A stretch of 32,181 bases of DNA from Euprymna scolopes (GCA_024364805.1 CM044490.1:113316602-113348782); one strand, 5' to 3'; shown: positions 19,598 to 30,590, counted from the stretch's first letter. The notes: generated from the sequence alone by a model not told the origin. Program-made: numbers and translations.

Positions 19598-19850
19598 TAT
19601 TTTTTGGACTACTGTTCTCATCTTGTGTGTTATTAACACAAAGTTTTGACCTATGTAATCTTTGACCTTCTTTAGGTGTATCTTGTCGAACTCATTAATC
19701 TGCACGGGTAAACATGGCCACATATAAATCTTAAGTAATTCGCAATTGTATTCTTAGTATCGCCTGCACTGAAGATTGAACCTTCAGCCTCTAGAAGGGT
19801 TTCTTTAAGAACTGAATTTTATCTCGTACTTTATCTGTTACGCCACATTA
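19598..19850. repeat. Unknown dispersed repeat, direct copy 2
   Basis: Second copy, same orientation, about 70-75% similar by eye to 19059-19357. Starts are about 540 bp apart. Confidence 0.6.
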
Positions 19851-20151
19851 TTAAGCGACTCATTGGCAGTTAAATATATGACATTACTAGTTTTTAAATG
19901 ATGGGTTATTTTGAAAGTCGGAGGTTAATAGTTTTAGATTTTTTATAAAAGATAGTGAAATCATTGCTGGTAGAATAAATATCATTGTTGGTATAGGTAT
20001 ATTTTAGTATTTATTTATCTAATATATAGTTATGGTTTATTTGGATGCAGTAAGATAAATTGATGTATTAATATTATTGCTGTTATGATTTTTACATATC
20101 TTGGCTGAAAGATGATTAATTTGTTAGTTTACAATGTAGTCAGAGAAATTA
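19851..20151. other. AT-rich stretch, nothing recognised
   Basis: No supported feature. Confidence 0.3.
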
Positions 20152-20424
20152 TCTATATAAATAAAATAATAGATGTACGTATGTGTGTGTTTAACCGATA
20201 AACTTAAACTACTAGTCTCACAACACTGAAATTAACAGAAAATAATATTCATACACCCAGGATGGTTTATAACGAGTAAAATCATTGTTTGGATGGATGA
20301 ATTTATTTAGCAATTCTTATTTAGATTAGCTAATACTTATAGAATATTACTGCCAGTAATATTTTGTAAATCTTATAATCACAGGTTTCCATACAAGCTG
20401 ATTGTTAAATAACTTTATTTTGAA

Positions 20425-20471
<47 letters not shown>

Positions 20472-20569
20472 TTCAATAGAGAATTGGCTCTAATAATAAT
20501 AAATACGAAATCGGAAAAATATATTTAAGTGTATTTTATGACCAGACTCCTCCTCCCCCTGCCTCCTAG
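20152..20569 (+). mobile_element. Helitron-like element (copy C) with internal (TA)n
   Basis: It begins tctatataaataaaataatag, like copy B, and shares its first ~150 bp (accgataaac..taaac, aggatggtttataac, tttggatggatgaat). The middle is replaced by a (TA)n array at 20427-20468. It resumes with the family body (caatagagaattggctct, ataataaatacgaaatc, ttaagtgtattttatgacc) and ends gcctcCTAG (20566-20569) before T. The tRNA-like module is missing. Confidence 0.6.
20427..20468. repeat. (TA)n microsatellite
   Basis: About 21 units, lying where copy B has its tRNA-like module. Confidence 0.93.
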
Positions 20570-22339
20570 TTGTTAATAATCATAATTTATTGTATTTCAT
20601 ATGAAATGTAGTAGTAGTAGTAGTAGAGAAATCACTTTTGATCCTGTAAATAAGATTCATTTTGACGGTCATTTTGTATCCATGGGAAAATTCTTTTTCG
20701 AAGTTCAGCAAACAAGAGTTTTTGCTAATGTTCTTTGGTCCCCCCCCCCACCGACAAAAGAAGGAGGGACCTGTAAATTCACTCTTGTCCGTTCGTCTGT
20801 CCGCACTTTTCTCAATAACTACGCCTTGGAATTCTTAAAAATTTTGCACAAACATTAAACATGATATAAATAAAAAGTAACAGAACAGACTTTCCAGGAA
20901 AACTCCGGCTGTCAGCCTAGAGGTGCCTTTTGGATTAAAATGGCTAAAATTGACACTTTTGTGCTTATTAAAAAAAAAATTGATGCCTTGGATTTTTATA
21001 AAACTTTCTGAAAAGTTGTAACTAACTGATTTTTATATAATTTTGTTTGTCTATACTTTGTGATAACTCTTGTGTGTGCCTCAGGGGCTCTTTTATGGCT
21101 AATAAGTACACTCAATTTTTGGGATTATTTTACTATATTTATCCAAAATTTGTATGGCGCTAAACTTAAATTAAAATATGTTAAGGCCTTGGGGATTTTA
21201 GGGGCAAATTAGTGTGGGGGGGGGGGCAAATGATGGACTTAGTCATTTCTTTTTTGCATGTTTCAGAATCTATGTTAAGGCCTTAAACTGCACGGTTTGT
21301 TTATTTTAACCAGAATTTGACGACTTTTGTGACTAAATGAGGGGGGAATTCCGAACTTAGTCATTTTTTATGCCTCGTTCATTGTGCACTCACGAGGGAT
21401 CATGCATGCTTCACATGTTTTTTCATAAATGTAATTAGTAAACTTATACATATTAGATCATGATATTTATCTGTAACAAAACTTTATAGTATTGGACAAC
21501 ATAATGAATTAATCTTTTGATGTGAAACTGCTGTATAACTTAATAATAAGCTGTTTTATCATTTCTTCAATTTTAGGTTTAATTGTTTTTCACAATTACC
21601 AAAATGTGTGTCAATATTGAAATATCTAACCCCATATAATGTTTCCGAAAACTTTTCAAAATACTTCAGAGAAACTATAGTTTGAGAATATTATTTCCCA
21701 TCGTTTACCTATTGTTGAAAATTGATTAAGATCGTTGGTATCTGACTTTCATAAAGCCTTCCACCAACTCCCTTCACCCCTTTCGCATGAAACCAAACTA
21801 ATGTTGCCCAAATTATGCGGCTTGTTATAAAAAGACATTAAGCATAGAAAGTGCATTTTTGTTTTAATCAACGTTAGTGAAGAACATGAATATTTATAAT
21901 CAAGGTCATTCTGTTATTCCACTGAAGATAGGCGGGATAGAATGTTCATCTGAATCACCCCTGCTATCAAAATTTCCATGGCAGTAAATCGAAAGTTCGT
22001 CGGCAAAGTGATCTTTCTTTTTTATCATGAAGAGAGAGTGATCAAATATTCAGTTGTTTTTTAATCTTTTTTTTTTCTGTCAGGCTCTTTTTCTGAATGG
22101 GGAAAGTTTAAAGTATTATACAACACTTACAGGGAAAAAATAGAAATTCGAAATGAAATGGTTTCAGAGTTCCTAAATTTATAATAAACGGTTATTTATT
22201 TAGTGAATAATCGCTTATTCTTATTTTGTCCTTGAGTTCTCACGTTCCAAGAGCGATGTTTCCGACACCGAAGGGAGAATTGCTGTTTTCTGGATCAGAA
22301 TCTATTCCATTTAACGTTGACACGTTTTTGACCTTGAAG
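20570..22339. other. Unclassified; degenerate repeat with 'ccttggattttt' blocks
   Basis: From about 20780 the DNA reads tgtccgttcgtctgtccgcacttttctc, a phrase like tctgtccgttctac..ttctcggagac at 29873. Blocks with 'gccttgga/gccttggg' recur near 20823, 20985, 21183 and 21278. This may be a decayed dispersed repeat with internal units. An AGT triplet run lies at 20608-20625 and a C-run at 20739. No gene is supported. Confidence 0.3.
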
Positions 22340-22412
22340 CAGTATTTTTTTAGTTCCTTACCTCAAGTGGTTTCACGCCTTGTCTGAAGCGATTGCCATA
22401 AAAATATTTATA
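22340..22412 (+). mobile_element. Small LINE 3' fragment
   Basis: The stretch agtggtttcacgccttgtctgaagcgattgcc matches aatggcttcacactttgtctggagcgatttcc at 6564-6597, the end of the plus-strand LINE copy there (KWFHALSEAIAI versus KWLHTLSGAISI). Only the last few dozen bases remain. Confidence 0.6.
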
Positions 22413-23886
22413 TATACAAACATATAAGCATATATATATATACCAAACTTTATATTGAAAAATACGTTTGCACTCAAGAATACTAATCTTTCTGAGTTAC
22501 TGCTTGAACAAAATTCAAATCGACCTCCTCAGAATTTAGATGAAAAATCACCGGAAGGTAACATTTTTGAGTTAGTATACAGAACTAATGCAACAATCTG
22601 GCAGAAATAAATGTCCAAACAATCACGAATCCTAGTGTGTATAGGGAGCAATTGCACTTCATTAATGCAGGACAGTGTTTTCTCTGGAGATTCTGTTGCT
22701 TATCGTAGCTTGACCAGCAGCAATTTGAAATCCGATTCTATCACCATGACGACCACGACGACGATCATCACAATCTTCTGTAGTTGTTATCCGTTGATAT
22801 CAAAAGCAGATGTTAATTATATGTTGCGCTACAAAACGGAAACCATTTCTGTAGACCACTGCTTTTGACCGCTCATGTGGCCGATGTACTTTAGATGTTA
22901 AGCTTTGCAAAAAGCTTCAATGTTTGTCATATCGGTAATGCATTTTAGATTTGCATTACTGAGCTTGTATGCCTAATCAATTGCCATATCAGAATTGTGA
23001 TGTTTGTTCAAGAGAGGGGGCGTTCTGTTGGAATCCACCTTTTACCATTTGTCGCTAAAAAAGAAAATAAAAATACGCTCTAAATGTTCATGTTTTCTTA
23101 TGTTTCATAATTCAGTTTTCTATTGAGTATATAGAGTAGCTATGCAGTATGGATATGTGGATAAAAAGACAAGTTTTTATTGTTATTGAAATGACATCTT
23201 CAATATGATTTTGATACAATAAAATTTAAATTACCTGCAATATTTTCTTACGCTTACGATAAATTTCTTCACAAAACAACATAATAATATCTAAATCTTA
23301 TTTGATATTAAAACCCATTACTATGATGGTTGGGAATATTGACGGTTAATAAAAGAACTTGTAAGTTCCTGTAGAAATCAGAATTATTTCCATGGGTAAG
23401 AAACTGTTTTCTCTGCTAGAGTTATGCCCCTTAGAAAATTATTTCGACTCCTTTGCAAGAAAAGTAAACCCCCAAATAGTATAAATATCTGTATCAGAAA
23501 TATTGTCATTTTTAAACGATTTTTGTGATAAATGCACATTTCTTACAGTATTGGCACATTCACCTTGATCCGTTGATCGTTTAGTGTTATAGATGATTGA
23601 TCTGGAAGAAACGATGCAGAAAGTTACTTTCTAGAAGTATCTGACTGGACTTGTATAAGAAAAGTATCACTATCTTCCATGAAAACACCAACATTTTCAC
23701 TAAAATATAAACCAATTTTATTCAAATAGAACACTGGAACATAAAGAGAATTGTTTGCTGTGCTGGATTTTGTTGAAAACAGAATGTGACATCCTAGAGT
23801 TTCGTCTCTCGTCTGGTCGTTTCTAGCAAAGGACGGCAATGTACTCGAGAACCGAATCATCTTTCCTGACAAATTTCCTAGCTGGA

Positions 23887-23891
<5 letters not shown>
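22413..23891. other. Unclassified stretch
   Basis: A CA/GA-rich trinucleotide patch (accatgacgaccacgacgacg) lies at 22744. On the minus strand there is a ~90-codon open frame beside the TA array (23624-23890), which I cannot relate to any family. No splice-site pair was convincing. Confidence 0.3.

Positions 23892-23940
<49 letters not shown>
23892..23940. repeat. (TA)n microsatellite
   Basis: About 24 units, directly abutting the inverted-repeat element. Confidence 0.95.
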
Positions 23941-23947
<7 letters not shown>

Positions 23948-24296
23948 GTATAAATACATTTGAAGCCAAAACTGCAACGCGAATTTTTTTATAAAATAAA
24001 CAGGACTTTATTTTTAAAGAAATATATCCCGGAGTAAGACTCCTTTATCAATCTTTTTGTTTTCCACTTCTTCCTCGACATGATGTAGTGGAAGATAGTT
24101 CGATGAAGAGTCCACATGATGTTGTTAACTGCGGAGTTTTGTGAAGCCGGATAGGTGATGCGTGGTCGCGCATTTTGAAAATCTGGGTAGTTATTTTTGT
24201 GTATATCCGTTAGAAGCGTTGAGTGAAATTTGAAGATTAAACATCTGTTTATTTCGCTTGGCAGTTTTGGCTTCAAATGTATTTATACATGTTTTA
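23940..24296. mobile_element. TIR element with 36-bp perfect arms
   Basis: Bases 23940-23975 are the exact reverse complement of 24261-24296. Inward, similarity continues with gaps for another ~20 bp (gcgaa..aataaacag on both sides). The ~285-bp interior has no recognised transposase. The left end abuts the TA array and the right end abuts the 3' end of a LINE, so no target-site duplication can be read. It fits a MITE, but a local inverted duplication is an alternative. Confidence 0.7.
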
Positions 24297-24950
24297 GTCA
24301 CCACTTATCAAGGTCCAGAGATCATTTGAGCTTAAAGGTTAATGAGTGCCCAGTGTCCAGTGAGTAAACACCGCAATGATTGGTAAGGTGAAACTTGAGT
24401 AGGGTTCAATTATTTAAGAGGACCTATCAACAAGAATATTTTCACATTAGACTTGAAAACGACAATGTTAGTCAGCATGGAAGCAACCCTGCAGTACTGT
24501 ATCCCACATTCAGGTACCAGAGAAAAAGAACTTTGCTCATGGAATTTTCGTTTAGTTTTAGGTTTTAATTTTAGATAGAGAATAAAGACAATTGTTGAAT
24601 TATAACTAGATGAGTATTTGTTGCAAATGTTTTAGGTGGGGATCATAGATAGCCTAATCGAGCACCTGACATGAAACCTACGATAGAGCAGATATAGATT
24701 TGCAACATCTCTTTTATGAGGAAGAGGAAGAGAAAAACTTCCGCCGCCCCCCACTTGATTTTAAAGCTGGTTTTGTGCCCTGTCATGGCAGAAAAGGATA
24801 CCTTTAGCAGCCCTTCTCCGAATGTTGCAATAGTATTCCATGCCAGAGCATATTTGGCTCTTGTAGAATATTGCATCTGGAAATACCTTTGTGAGCCGTA
24901 AAATGATACAACCATTTGTCTAGTATCTTTGACAAACATATGCGAGTATG
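24297..24950 (-). mobile_element. Jockey-like LINE fragment, same subfamily as 2661-4442
   Basis: The minus-strand 3' end tcaccacttatcaagg matches the 3' end at 2681-2700, and the 3' UTR and C-terminal codons follow. Readable coding includes TRQMVVSFYGSQRY and WNTIATFGEGLL, matching TGKMVGSFYRSRRY and the IWAEAAKNSL region in shifted frames. Several frameshifts are present. It stops at about 24950. No clear poly-A separates it from the inverted repeat on its left. Confidence 0.82.
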
Positions 24951-26069
24951 AAATAAAATATTAGACATTTCATTAAGATTAGCAATGCACGAGTAAAGGG
25001 TTTACAGTAATTCTCTTAGAATATTGAGTGTTGGTAAACTTCATAAGGGGCTATATTGGCAACACACATGTAGAAATTGAAAGATGGTAAAAGCCTGTAT
25101 TGTATATTAATAGTTTGCCTACGATAAACTATAAAGGCAATAAAACAAGACAAGTAAGATCTAAGGTTGCATACAGAAATACGTTGTTCATGTAAAAAAT
25201 TAATATGAAGACAATTTCAAAGAAATGCTTAGAAGCCAATGTTGGCTCTACTATATCTGTTGAAATTCTCAACCACGTGCTCATATGAAAATTCTGATGA
25301 AATTGTGTGTTTGTAATGCGATTTGGGGTCTACCTCTTTTTCAACATAGTCTCAGCATTTTTACTAAGGAACATAACTCTAGCATAGAAAACAATTTCTC
25401 TCCAAAGAGAAACAACTCTGGTCCCTACAGAAACTTATAGGTTCTGATAAGTCTTAACCTATTATGGATCAGGGTATCTAATTTTTTTACTACTGAGTTG
25501 TGTAATGACTACAGGCTAGAATACACAAAGTTACTTATGTCATGTAAAAAGCGAAATATTGACTCTCCTATAAATAGGACACTGGTTACATGTGATGCAT
25601 TTTATAAATCAAGAGGTCATACGTTCAAGATAAAATTTTCTGATTATGGTAAGAAGCAAAGCAGTTCACACAAAAAGTTACATTGCACTTTTGGAAATAA
25701 GTTAATAGCTTTACTATTGCAAACCTCATACGTCATCATACGTCATCGAACAAATAGAATTTTAGCAAATTTCAAAGATTTTTTAGTTCCAACAACTCTC
25801 AGAGAGAAGTTAATGAATATAAATGGACTAAACTTTTAGCCTGTTAAAAAAGGACATAAGTTATAGCTCGTTATGCAAAACTTCCAGAGTAACTCTATTG
25901 TGGTGACTAATTCTTGATAATCCCTAACTGTGCATCGAACGGATACCATAATGCTTAGTTCGCTGCACTGTATCATAACAAACGCCCACACAAAATTTCA
26001 ACCAAATTTTCTGAGAAAAAATGGAATTGACAAACAGACAAAGATTTTATACTTTCTTCAAAGTAATTA
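24951..26069. other. Unclassified stretch
   Basis: It holds a 113-codon plus-strand open frame (25498-25839) with no domain I recognise and no clear splice sites. 'acaaaatttcaaccaaatttt' near 25994 resembles common invertebrate repeat text. No feature is supported. Confidence 0.3.
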
Positions 26070-26447
26070 AAGTGGTTTTCCCAAAATAAAGCCTCATATT
26101 TATGTGTTAACCAAAACAGTTGAAGAGATATGAAGACGGGAGTGGTATCATTAAAACGAGCAATATTTTGTGCTTCAGAATTTGTTTTTCTACATAATCA
26201 TCACCATTCTCAATGCACTCACCACCATTCTCAATGCCAAGAACTCAATGATGCACTTCTGATTTTGACACACGTCTATGAAAGGGGTTGCATTCTTAGA
26301 GTTTCACACTATCAATATCTGCAATAAAAAGATGAAACTTTCAGGTCGTGAATGCACCAGTTCGGCCATTAATACAATTTGCAATCCCCCTCTGATTCAT
26401 TTGGGTGCAATGAAAAATAGGCAATATTACATTTGGAACGCCCCTTG
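26070..26447 (-). mobile_element. Mariner-derived MITE, copy 2
   Basis: The inverted ends caaggggcgttccaaatgta (right, minus) and agtggttttcccaaaataaa (left, plus) match the TIRs of 18277-18619, and TA flanks both ends. On the minus strand, atagacgtgtgtcaaaatc..gtgcatcattgagttc corresponds to the transposase start of copy 1, with ATG changed to ATA. It runs into GAGAATGGTGATGATTATGTAG, the DDYVE end. A short direct duplication of 'cattctcaatgc' near the join is extra. The same internal deletion is present in both copies. Confidence 0.8.
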
Positions 26448-26940
26448 TAAGAAATATTATTATATATTATCTTATAAATGTTAAAAAGAAATTATTTGGT
26501 GACCTATTCCTATTTCTATAAACCGTCAATATTTAGAACTATCATATCAATGAGTCTGATATAATGTAAGATTTAGACTTGTAAAGAAATGTATCGTAAA
26601 AGTGTGAAAATCTGTCTGTTAATTTAAAACAGAAACTTCTATCGCTGTCACGAGAACCAATTAACTCGTCGAGCATTTTATAATGAGAACGTATAAAATG
26701 TTCTGCATGTAAATTGCATATAATTAGAATCAGTGTGGTTCCGAATTGGTTCTAACTTTTTCCTCTTCTTTTTTTTTTACAGATTAATAAGATTGTATTT
26801 ATTTATTTATTTATTTATTTTGCATTATACAATTTAATAAAGTAAATGAACTTAATAACATGTTGGCAAACGTCTCCGCTAAGTTGATAACTGAATGATA
26901 AATATAATCTATGGGATAATAGCTTTACTTAAAATATATA
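26448..26940. other. AT-rich stretch with small dyads
   Basis: It includes a 9-bp dyad cattttata/tataaaatg near 26674-26700 and a TTTA run at 26797-26820. No gene is supported. Confidence 0.3.
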
Positions 26941-27454
26941 CCTACACTAATATATAAAAGGAAATTTGTGTTGGAGTTGAAAACGGCTTGGCCGATTTTT
27001 ATTCAGTTTCACACGAAGGGACTTTATTTGCTTTGCACATTCTGATACAAAACCTAGATAGGTTTTGTATCAGAATGTCTTCGATAAGTATCGATAATCA
27101 AAATAATCTGATGAAAGAAGGAACAGGCGATTTTGACCAAAGTTAACACCTTACACAGCCTAACATCACAAGTGCATTTGAATTTTTTTTACCACACAAG
27201 TCCAAAGGCCGGACATATAAAATCAACAGTATGTTATCTGGAGTGCAATGCATACTACAATGTGTTGTTGACTAAGTCACTGCTAGGAGGCATATAAAAC
27301 TTCCTCCCGGTGCACTGTGATGGTTCCCCAACTAGAACATGCAATCAATCGATTTGATTGGATTTCACCGATTTTGATGACAATAAATATATGAGAGTGT
27401 GAAACATTTGTTGATCATCATTCAATCCCAGGCAACGTCGAGCCTCTCTGCTAG
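26941..27454 (+). mobile_element. Helitron-like non-autonomous element (copy D)
   Basis: It begins cctacactaatatataaaagg and contains aacggcttggccgatttttattcag, a phrase typical of invertebrate Helitron-like repeats. It ends caggcaacgtcgagcctctctgCTAG (27451-27454) before T. At about 514 bp it has no TIRs and no coding. A perfect 18-bp hairpin (27038-27077) is embedded in it. Confidence 0.6.
27038..27077. repeat. Perfect 18-bp inverted repeat with 4-nt loop
   Basis: cattctgatacaaaacct (27038-27055) is followed by agat and then its exact reverse complement (27060-27077). Confidence 0.95.
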
Positions 27455-28491
27455 TATTACCATATAACACACTTTTATACAAGTGAGACTCGTAGAAAAT
27501 CCACAAATGTATCATTTGTGTATTGGATATTGCTATCATGCATTCTGGGAATGTCTGGCGCAAACGCAGACCTCAAGATATTGCACTGTGTTTGAATTCT
27601 ACTTGTCTATGTACTATGATTATTGTAGTTTCAAAATATATAAGCCTACAGAAGGTGTATCTATCCCTAAAACTAATGATTTATTTCCGTTCCATTCATC
27701 CGGCATGAGCAGAGTCATCACACCATTATTTTGTGATATTATTGGCGTATCCCTCTCACAGTGTTAGGAATTGATTAAAAAGAAAAGAAGAAAAACAATA
27801 ATAAGAAGAAATAGTTGCTTAGCAGTACAAAGATATAGGAACTGAGGTTAATATAAAGACAATGGATGAGGTGATTTCCCAATGCACACAGATGGTTAAT
27901 CAAGCTATGAAGTTGATTGGGACAAAGGACCGGACATAGAGGTCAATATATTTAGAGTTAGTTTACGCACAGTTTAGGAGTGGGTGTAAGTTTTGCGACA
28001 GTTTTCAGTTTGTGGACAGTCGTGAATTGACAGTTTTTCGTTTGATGGCAGGTTATGGCCTGGAGCAGATTGAGATGAGCTGACGTCAACAGACACAAAA
28101 TTAACCTCGACAGACAGTATGTGGACGTTAGCGTTTAGGGGATCAATGGTATCACACACATACACACACATGCATACATCCAGAGTACAACGAATATCTG
28201 CAGAATATGTTGGAATTGTGTTTTGTTCTGGAAAGTTCTCTTGTTTTATATTTTTGTACTTGTAAACATGTGCTCGCCTTTGACAGCTAGCAATGTGTGA
28301 GAGACGATAACACGGCCAGACCGAGAATGGAAGATGAAAGAGAATAGAATCATAGAAAACAGCGTTTGGTTGGCGATTGTTGAGAAGAAGACAAATACAC
28401 ACTTTAATTTTAGCCTAAAAACCGATAAAATGTATTTAGTTTGAGTTTCACGTTCGATACATTAACATGATCATATTCTTTTTTTATTATA
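27455..28491. other. Unclassified stretch
   Basis: A 142-codon minus-strand open frame (27974-28402) has low-complexity CMCVYVC at a CA repeat (28153-28170) and no domain I recognise. Bases 27920-28140 are less AT-rich with several 'gacag' repeats. They could be part of an unidentified repeat. No gene is supported. Confidence 0.3.
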
Positions 28492-28895
28492 CTAGCATTT
28501 CAGCCCGGCGTTGCCCTGATGTTTGGATGTGTCTGTTGAGCAAAAAAAAAAAAAAAAGTTTTAGTAGGAAGGCAGGCTTGAACCCGTACCGTGAAGGAGG
28601 AAAAGAACGGGAAAAAAAACTTGACGTCTATGCTGTTATGACCACCGCCAAACCAGAAGTGACATTTTTTAAAATTAAGGCTCGATCGAAAGGAGAGGAT
28701 GACTTTTAAAAATATCGGCGAAAAAAGCGACCACCCCCTGTAGAAAAGTTCCCAGTTTAAGATGAAGATATTAATGTTTTTAGCCAATTTTTCGATATTT
28801 GTCGTCTGAAAGGTCGGACTTAAAAACGATACTGATCTTGGTAAAATCCATTGCCTCTGTCGAAAATTTAAGGCACACATGCTTACATACATACA
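28492..28895 (-). mobile_element. Helitron-like element with tRNA-like cassette (copy E)
   Basis: The minus-strand 3' end is agggcaacgccgggctgaaatgCTAG (28495-28492) before T, very close to the end at 13101. The 5' end is near 28895, where the minus strand reads catgtatgtatgtaagcatg, a frequent Helitron 5' feature. A tRNA-like cassette lies near the 3' end, as in the 13101 element. There is no coding. Confidence 0.6.
28573..28655 (-). other. tRNA-like cassette in copy E
   Basis: On the minus strand, tggcggtggtcataacagc stands at the A-box place. A T/C-rich insertion of about 35 bases follows, then gggttcaagcctgcc, a full match to the B-box consensus. The design is the same as in the 13101 element. 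Confidence 0.55.
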
Positions 28896-28927
28896 TGATG
28901 ATTGCAACGTCTTGTCAGACGAGTGCC

Positions 28928-28974
28928 ACTCCCTCAGACATTTAACATCCATGAGCCCAAATGCCTGAGGGAGT
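28928..28974. repeat. 14-bp near-perfect hairpin
   Basis: actccctcagacat (28928-28941) pairs with atgcctgagggagt (28961-28974) with one mismatch. The loop is 19 nt. Confidence 0.75.
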
Positions 28975-29039
28975 ATCTATACAAAGATGATGTTACAGAG
29001 TCTTAGCTTTGTACGATAGCTAAGTCTCTCTCTCGGTTC

Positions 29040-29465
29040 ACAATGTTGAGATCCAGCAACAAGCAAGAGCAAGATAGCCAGCAACAAATTAAACTGCAGA
29101 CCAGCTTAATGCGGGTACTGGTCTCCCGCTTTATGGTTTTTTAAATCAGAGATTTGCTTCTCCTAGAAAGGTTGCCTTCACCACGGCTTACGGAAGCCCT
29201 CTCCACCCCAATACACATATACACACACACACAAATATACACGGTGCTAGTTGGCCGTTGACCCAGAAAAAAAGTTCATTCGCCCTTTGGAAGGTCTTGT
29301 TTTTAATCCTCCAGGGAGACTAGCCGCCCTCCTCACCAAACAAGTCTGGTGGGGGAACCAGTTTAGTCGCCGGTGACCCGACCATGAGACAGGTAGTACT
29401 GGGTTACATGGTACCAGTAGCATATGACATGACCTGACACATACATACATACATACATACATACA
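29040..29465. repeat. Probable dispersed repeat ending in (CATA)n
   Basis: This is a GC-richer block with phrases such as ggtctcccgctttatgg, tttgcttctcctagaaagg, atcctccagggagactagcc and gtgggggaaccag. It ends in about six CATA units at 29440-29465. The style and abrupt base composition suggest a repeat family, but no second copy is in this window, so this is judgement only. Confidence 0.35.
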
Positions 29466-29471
29466 TTTATA

Positions 29472-29830
29472 TATTGGTAACTAAATATTTTCGACCCAAA
29501 CCGGTTAAAATGCTTGCCCTATCTTTGAATACCCTTTATGTCAAATTTCAAATGTTTAGACCAGAAATTGTCTGAGTAATTTGGTAGAGACCGCAAAGGT
29601 CAATTTTTTTAAACTTTGACCCCTATTATGACCCCTTAAAATTTATTGTTTTGGGCTCAAATCAAGTTAAGTTAGATCCGTCCAAGGAACCTTTATCTAA
29701 AATTTCAAGTGTTTAGACCCAAAATTGTCAGAGGAGTTTGGTAAAGTTCTCAAAGGTCAAATCGTTGAACTTTGACCCCTTAACGGCCAGATTTCTGGCC
29801 GAAAACCATCGAACACTCTTTATCAAGATA
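29472..29830 (-). mobile_element. Helitron-like tandem-core family, fragment in reverse
   Basis: Read on the minus strand it carries two to three core units of the 8362-10003 family: ggttttcggccagaaatctgg, ccaaactcctctg..aattttgggtctaaacac, accaaattactcag..aatttctggtctaaac and aaccggtttgggtcg. Both ends of the element are missing. Confidence 0.75.
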
Positions 29831-30051
29831 GAATCTAATATGAAATAGTTCTATATTATATTTCAATTTATCTGTCCGTTCTACTTTTTTCTCGGAGACT
29901 ACTGAGCCGATCCGGTAGAAATTTTATATGAACGTTTGTTATAAGGTGCAACAAACTTGTAACATAGTTGTGTCAGTATTTGGGGGCATGATGTGAGCGT
30001 CATATCATGGACTCAAATGCATAAATAGAGATTAAGATCGAAAAACAAAAC
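29831..30051. other. Unclassified, possible repeat remnant
   Basis: tctgtccgttctac..tcggagactactgagccgatcc resembles text in many invertebrate repeats and 20787-20825 here. No gene is seen. Confidence 0.35.
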
Positions 30052-30128
30052 GGAGAAGAAAGAGAGAGAGAAAAAAGAAAATGACGGTAGTTATTTTCTT
30101 TTTTTTCTCTCTCTCTCTCTCTTTCTCC
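30052..30128. repeat. Purine/pyrimidine inverted repeat
   Basis: A GA-rich arm of about 31 bases (30052-30082) is followed by the loop gacggtagtt. A TC-rich arm (30093-30128) is its imperfect reverse complement, with the outer and inner ends exact. Confidence 0.75.
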
Positions 30129-30359
30129 TGCTATTCCTTTTAAAAGTTGAACTTTGTGAAAATTGTCGTTATTATGCCAGTAAGATTTGTGGCATGAGTT
30201 TTTTCTTTACTGTGTTTGGCGTATGAAATACACAAAATAAATAATATTTTCCTTAAACATGAAACGTTGTATCGAAGTTCTCATTTTCTGCATACAATGT
30301 TTTCAGTTTATTAGAATAACAACGTTACAAACAAGATATTGTTGTATCTGCTAGTCCTT
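30129..30359. other. AT-rich stretch, nothing recognised
   Basis: No supported feature. Confidence 0.3.
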
Positions 30360-30590
30360 AGTATTGTAACAGAACGTTCTAAGAAAAAGAAACAAAAGGC
30401 CAGCACGGTGAGAAGCAATGTGCGCGCTGGGAAAGATGGAGATGTAAAGGTGAAGGCGAAAAATGGCTGGCTATGGTCAGCGTGAGGTCTGGAGAAAGAA
30501 AACTGCCGGCCGAGCGAGGTGGAAGTGTGGTGGCGACGAGAGACTTAAGCTGGTATCGAGACGACGGGTTTTTGTTAATCTAATGGCAGA
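30360..30590. other. GC-richer, CpG-containing patch
   Basis: Bases about 30395-30570 stand out from the AT-rich surroundings, with many CpGs (gcgcgctgg, gccggccgagcgagg, gtggcgacgagag, gagacgacggg) and purine bias on the plus strand. It lies ~400 bp downstream of the Ig exon on that gene's strand. It could be a regulatory element, an unrecognised exon or a repeat. I see no frame or splice pair that decides. Confidence 0.3.

Noticed and set aside
23624-23977. 117-codon minus-strand frame starting in Tyr-Ile repeats
   Set aside because: The start lies in the TA array. The remaining ~85 codons match nothing I recognise.
25498-25839. 113-codon plus-strand frame
   Set aside because: It has no domain, no repeat match inside the window and no splice sites. 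An open frame of this length is possible by chance in such a large window. Left as unclassified.
27974-28402. 142-codon minus-strand frame
   Set aside because: It includes a CA-repeat translation and no known motif. A possible unknown repeat, but not supportable as a gene.
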